A program made the translations under genes and the position numbers. Of a DNA stretch of 9,210 nt, positions 6,454-9,210 are shown piece after piece. The notes below the pieces were generated by a model. It had not been told where the DNA came from, ran no database searches, and saw only the letters and a list, made by a program, of their open reading frames with translations. Position 1 is the first letter of the stretch. Every line of letters starts with the position of its first letter. Where the stretch lies: NCBI GenBank assembly GCA_039812545.1, contig JBDIAR010000138.1:1-9210 (forward strand). The letters are read 5' to 3'. The stretch comes from JBDIAR01 sp039812545 (lineage in GTDB: Bacteria; Actinomycetota; Actinomycetes; Actinomycetales; Dermatophilaceae).

Positions 6454-7941
6454 ATGGACGCCACCGACCTGGCGAGATGGCAGTTCGCCATCACCACGGT
6501 CTACCACTTCCTCTTCGTCCCGATCACCATCGGCACCTCACTGCTGCTGGCGATCCTGCAAACCGCGTGGTACCGCACCGACAATCCGGCATACCTACGC
6601 CTGACGAAGTTCATCGGCAAGCTCTTCCTCGTCAACTTCGCCCTGGGCCTGGTGACGGGGATCGTCCAGGAATTCCAGTTCGGCATGAACTGGTCCGACT
6701 ACAGCCGGTTCGTCGGTGACATCTTCGGCGCGCCGCTGGCCTTCGAAGCGCTGCTGTCCTTCTTCCTCGAGTCGACCTTCCTCGGGGTGTGGATCTTCGG
6801 CTGGGACCGGCTGCCCAAGAAGCTGCACCTGGCGAGCATCTGGTGCGTCGCCATCGGCACCATGCTCTCGGCATACTTCATCCTCGCCGCGAACTCGTTC
6901 ATGCAGAACCCCGTCGGGTACCGCCTGAATCCGACGACGGGCCGGGCCGAGATGACCGATTTCGTCGCGGTGCTGACCAACCCGGTCCAGCTGGCGACCT
7001 TCCCGCACACCATCACGGCGGCCTGGATGACCGCGGGCGGGTTCGTCATGGCGGCCTGCCTCTACCACCTGTGGAAGGGCACGCACCCCGAGACCGACTT
7101 CGCGATCTACCGCAAGGGCGCGCGCATCGGAGCGATCGCCTGTCTCGTCGGTGGACTGCTCGTCGCGGTCTCCGGCGACCTGCAGGGCAAGGTGATGACC
7201 GAGAAGCAACCGATGAAAATGGCCGCCGCCGAGGCGCTGTATGAGACGAGCCAGCCCGCCGAGTTCTCCATCCTCTCGCTCGGTTCTCTCGATGGCACCC
7301 ACGCCAACACCGTCTTGAAGATCCCCGGTCTGCTGTCCTTCCTGGCCACCGGATCCTTCGACGCCAAGGTGCTCGGCATCAACGACCTGAAAGCGGCATA
7401 CGAGCAGACGTACGGTCGCGGCGCCAATCCGTTGGCCGTCTCCGAGACCGGCTATGTGCCCACGATTCCGCTGACCTACTGGATGTTCCGGCTGATGATC
7501 GGCACCGGAATCCTCGGGGGCCTCATCGGGGCGGCGGTGTTGTGGGTGACCAGGCGGCGCAACCGCGGACCGGACGGCCACGCCGTCAAGGTGCCGCTGC
7601 GCAAGTACTGGCTGTGGGCAGCCGTCGCCGCCCCGCTGCTGCCGCTGTTCGCCAACTCCTTCGGCTGGACGTTCACCGAGGTCGGCCGCCAGCCGTGGCT
7701 GGTGTTCGGGCTGATGACCACCGCCCAGGGCGTCTCGCCGAGCGTCTCCGGAGCAGAGGTGCTGGTGTCGATGATCGTGTTCACCCTGCTGTACGGCGCA
7801 CTGGCCGTCGTCGAAGTCACCCTGCTCCTGCGCTTCCTGCGCAAGGGCCTGCCGGCGGAGGACGCTCCGGAAATCACCGGGATCGGACCCGGCGGCGGTC
7901 CCGACGCGGACGCCGACACCCCCATGATCTTCGCGTACTGA
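6454..7941 (+). CDS. cydA: Cytochrome bd quinol oxidase subunit I
   Basis: CydA is the heme- and quinol-binding subunit of the membrane-bound bd oxidase, which reduces oxygen to water with high affinity. The 495-residue product has the usual series of membrane helices. By alignment to E. coli I assign His18 and Met348 (in FRLM, after Arg346) to heme b558 with His185, or to the other hemes as in the family: His18 matches E. coli His19, His185 matches His186 and Met348 matches Met393. Glu98 and Glu106 match the Glu99/Glu107 pair of the proton and heme-d region. The quinol-loop residues Lys255 and Glu260 are in QPMKMAAAE, and GWTFTEVGRQPW (404-415) is the family signature. The Q-loop lacks the roughly 50-residue insert of E. 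coli CydA, so it is the short-loop class; menaquinol as donor is inferred from the host group. The tail (about 476-489) is Gly/Asp-rich. cydB follows 21 bp on. Confidence 0.97.
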   Translation: MDATDLARWQFAITTVYHFLFVPITIGTSLLLAILQTAWYRTDNPAYLRLTKFIGKLFLVNFALGLVTGIVQEFQFGMNWSDYSRFVGDIFGAPLAFEALLSFFLESTFLGVWIFGWDRLPKKLHLASIWCVAIGTMLSAYFILAANSFMQNPVGYRLNPTTGRAEMTDFVAVLTNPVQLATFPHTITAAWMTAGGFVMAACLYHLWKGTHPETDFAIYRKGARIGAIACLVGGLLVAVSGDLQGKVMTEKQPMKMAAAEALYETSQPAEFSILSLGSLDGTHANTVLKIPGLLSFLATGSFDAKVLGINDLKAAYEQTYGRGANPLAVSETGYVPTIPLTYWMFRLMIGTGILGGLIGAAVLWVTRRRNRGPDGHAVKVPLRKYWLWAAVAAPLLPLFANSFGWTFTEVGRQPWLVFGLMTTAQGVSPSVSGAEVLVSMIVFTLLYGALAVVEVTLLLRFLRKGLPAEDAPEITGIGPGGGPDADADTPMIFAY

Positions 7942-7962
7942 CGGCTGGAAAGGACACACGTC

Positions 7963-9039
7963 ATGGATCTCGTCGTCATCTGGATCATCCTCATCGCCGT
8001 GCTGTGGACCGGCTATTTCATCCTCGAGGGCTTCGATTTCGGCGTCGGTATGCTGCTGCCGCTGCTCGGGCGCGGCACCGACCCCGCCGACACCGAGAAG
8101 CGCAAGCGCCTGATGATCACCACCATCGGGCCGGTGTGGGACGGCAACGAGGTGTGGGTGCTGACCGCGGGTGGGGCGACCTTCGCCGCCTTCCCCCACT
8201 GGTATGCCACGCTGTTCGCCGGCTTCTACCTCCCCCTGCTGCTCATCCTCGTGGGCCTGATCATCAGGGGCATCGGCCTGGACTACCGCGGCAAGGTCGC
8301 CACCCAGCGCGCCCGCGACCGGCTCGACCTGATGATCGTCGTCGGCTCGTTCCTGCCCTCGCTGCTGTGGGGTGTCGCCTTCGCCAATATCGTCAACGGC
8401 GTCCCGCTGGCGCCCGACGCCTCCGCCGCGGCCCCCTACAACGCGGCGCCGTACGTCGAGTACACCGGCAACCTGTTCACCCTGCTCAACCCGCTCGGTC
8501 TGATCGGCGGACTCACCACGCTGTTCCTCTTCCTCACCCACGGCGCCCACTTCCTGGCGCTGAAGACCGACGGCCCGATCCGTGGTCGGGCTCGGACGTG
8601 GGCGGGACGGTTCGGGTTGGTGACGGCGGGGTGCGCGGTGGTCTTCCTCGGCGCGACGATGGTGAACCGGCACGCCGGGCCGGCCGCCTGGGCGTGCACG
8701 GCGGCGGCCGCACTCGCGCTGCTCGCCAGCCTGTATGCCAACCGGATCGCCCGCGAGGGCTGGGCCTTCGTCGGGACGGCCGTGACCACCGCCGGCGCGG
8801 TCTGGGCCTTGTTCCTGGCTCTTTACCCCGACGTCATGCCGTCGACGACCGACCCGGCATACTCCCTGACGGCCGCGAACGCGGCCAGTTCGCCCACCAC
8901 GCTGGTCATCATGACCTGGGCCGCGGTGATCTTCACCCCGGTCGTGCTGGCCTATCAGGGCTGGACGTACTGGGTGTTCCGCAAACGGATCAGCACCGCT
9001 CATATCCCCGATCAGGTGCCGGCCCCCGCGGCGGCCTGA
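7963..9039 (+). CDS. cydB: Cytochrome bd quinol oxidase subunit II
   Basis: CydB pairs with CydA in the membrane to form the bd oxidase, and stabilises the heme site. The 358 residues form multiple hydrophobic helices. Family hallmarks are EGFDFGVG (22-29), whose Asp25 lies in the first helix region, GPVWDGNEVWVLTAGGATFAAFP (56-78) and RGIGLDYRGK just after the third helix. The ATG at 7963 is supported by a good Shine-Dalgarno, GGAAAGGA at 7946-7953, nine bases upstream. The gene starts 21 bp after cydA and is followed 18 bp on by cydD, so translation is probably coupled within one cyd operon. Length is slightly below E. coli CydB (379). No motif is damaged, and the subunit assignment is secure. 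Confidence 0.97.
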   Translation: MDLVVIWIILIAVLWTGYFILEGFDFGVGMLLPLLGRGTDPADTEKRKRLMITTIGPVWDGNEVWVLTAGGATFAAFPHWYATLFAGFYLPLLLILVGLIIRGIGLDYRGKVATQRARDRLDLMIVVGSFLPSLLWGVAFANIVNGVPLAPDASAAAPYNAAPYVEYTGNLFTLLNPLGLIGGLTTLFLFLTHGAHFLALKTDGPIRGRARTWAGRFGLVTAGCAVVFLGATMVNRHAGPAAWACTAAAALALLASLYANRIAREGWAFVGTAVTTAGAVWALFLALYPDVMPSTTDPAYSLTAANAASSPTTLVIMTWAAVIFTPVVLAYQGWTYWVFRKRISTAHIPDQVPAPAAA

Positions 9040-9057
9040 GGCCGGATCGTCAGCACC

Positions 9058-9210
9058 GTGAGGCCGTTCGACCCTCGACTGCTCCGCGCGCTCCCGCAGA
9101 CGCGCGGGGCGATCGGGGTTCTCGCGGCCCTGGGTCTGCTCTCCGGGGCGGTCGCGATCGCCGTGGCCATCGCGCTGGCGCGACTCGTCGTCGCGGTGGT
9201 GGGCGGCGGT
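9058..9210 (+). CDS. cydD: Thiol reductant ABC exporter CydD, N-terminal fragment (3' end outside window)
   Basis: Only 51 codons are present. They start at GTG 9058 and read MRPFDPRLLRALPQTRG, followed by a hydrophobic helix (about residues 19-48). RPFDPRLLR plus an immediate membrane helix is the typical opening of actinobacterial CydD, one half of the CydDC ABC transporter that exports glutathione/cysteine-type thiols or heme-related cargo and is needed to assemble cytochrome bd. The position, 18 bp after cydB and in the same direction, strongly favours this. The cydB TGA is in the same frame, and no ATG, GTG or TTG lies between it and 9058, so this is the first possible common start. The Shine-Dalgarno is weak. 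The ATPase domain is not visible, so a fused CydDC protein or CydC first cannot be excluded. Confidence 0.8.
   Translation, partial: MRPFDPRLLRALPQTRGAIGVLAALGLLSGAVAIAVAIALARLVVAVVGGG

Larger units (their letters stand above)
1092..8862. repeat. Dispersed 7-mer GGCATAC / GTATGCC, 16 copies
   Basis: GGCATAC starts on the plus strand at 1092, 2218, 2626, 3227, 5040, 5573, 6588, 6870, 7395 and 8856; its complement GTATGCC starts at 1263, 3145, 5062, 5813, 8202 and 8733. The base before GGCATAC is C or T in 15 of 16 copies, and no further flank is conserved. Thirteen copies are inside coding sequence, always as codons GCA-TAC or TAT-GCC after a codon ending in G. Three are outside or on the edge of genes: just upstream of the preferred galE start, across the ilvD start codon, and in the ilvD/LLM spacer. 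The counts were made by eye. Function unknown. Confidence 0.7.

Noticed and set aside
6595..9003. 802-codon open frame on the minus strand across cydA and cydB
   Set aside because: It is the in-register antisense of both genes, which happen to share a frame; G+C-rich codons leave few antisense stops. Its translation is low-complexity Gly/Arg/Gln/Asp, with no family motif.

Overview
The window is very G+C-rich, gene-dense DNA with strongly G/C-ending codons. It contains a menaquinone-type cydAB-cydD cluster, a two-gene head of F420/flavin-type luciferase-like character, GTG starts and at least one probable leaderless transcript. This points to a high-G+C actinobacterium (Actinomycetota); I cannot name the genus from sequence alone. 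All genes look chromosomal and housekeeping; I see no insertion sequence, phage gene, CRISPR array, tRNA or rRNA.

Layout, left to right. (1) 1-2052, plus: the C-terminal part of the SbcC nuclease-ATPase, cut by the window edge, with a 15-bp tandem repeat at its very left end. (2) 2104-3135 and 3179-5044, minus: galE (UDP-glucose 4-epimerase) downstream of ilvD (dihydroxy-acid dehydratase), 43 bp apart and probably co-transcribed, with galE converging on sbcC. (3) 5148-6176, plus: a luciferase-like (LLM) flavin oxidoreductase, divergent from ilvD across a 103-bp spacer that holds a probable leaderless ilvD promoter and an inverted repeat. (4) 6177-6453: a 277-bp spacer dense in dyad symmetry (a CRP/FNR- or Rex-like site, a DosR/DevR-like box, a 14-bp direct repeat and an 8-bp-arm inverted repeat). 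(5) 6454-9039, plus: cydA and cydB, the two core subunits of the cytochrome bd quinol oxidase, followed at 9058 by the start of cydD, an ABC exporter half needed for bd assembly. Groups 4 and 5 read as one low-oxygen/redox-controlled respiratory operon.

The most unusual signal is not a gene: the 7-mer GGCATAC (or its complement GTATGCC) occurs 16 times by my count, on both strands, inside genes and in the short spacers, where chance would give about one copy at an assumed 70% G+C. It dictates how most Ala-Tyr and Tyr-Ala pairs are encoded, so it looks like a genome-wide DNA-level word. I found no undescribed multi-gene system; the candidates for novelty are this word and the operator architecture ahead of cydA.
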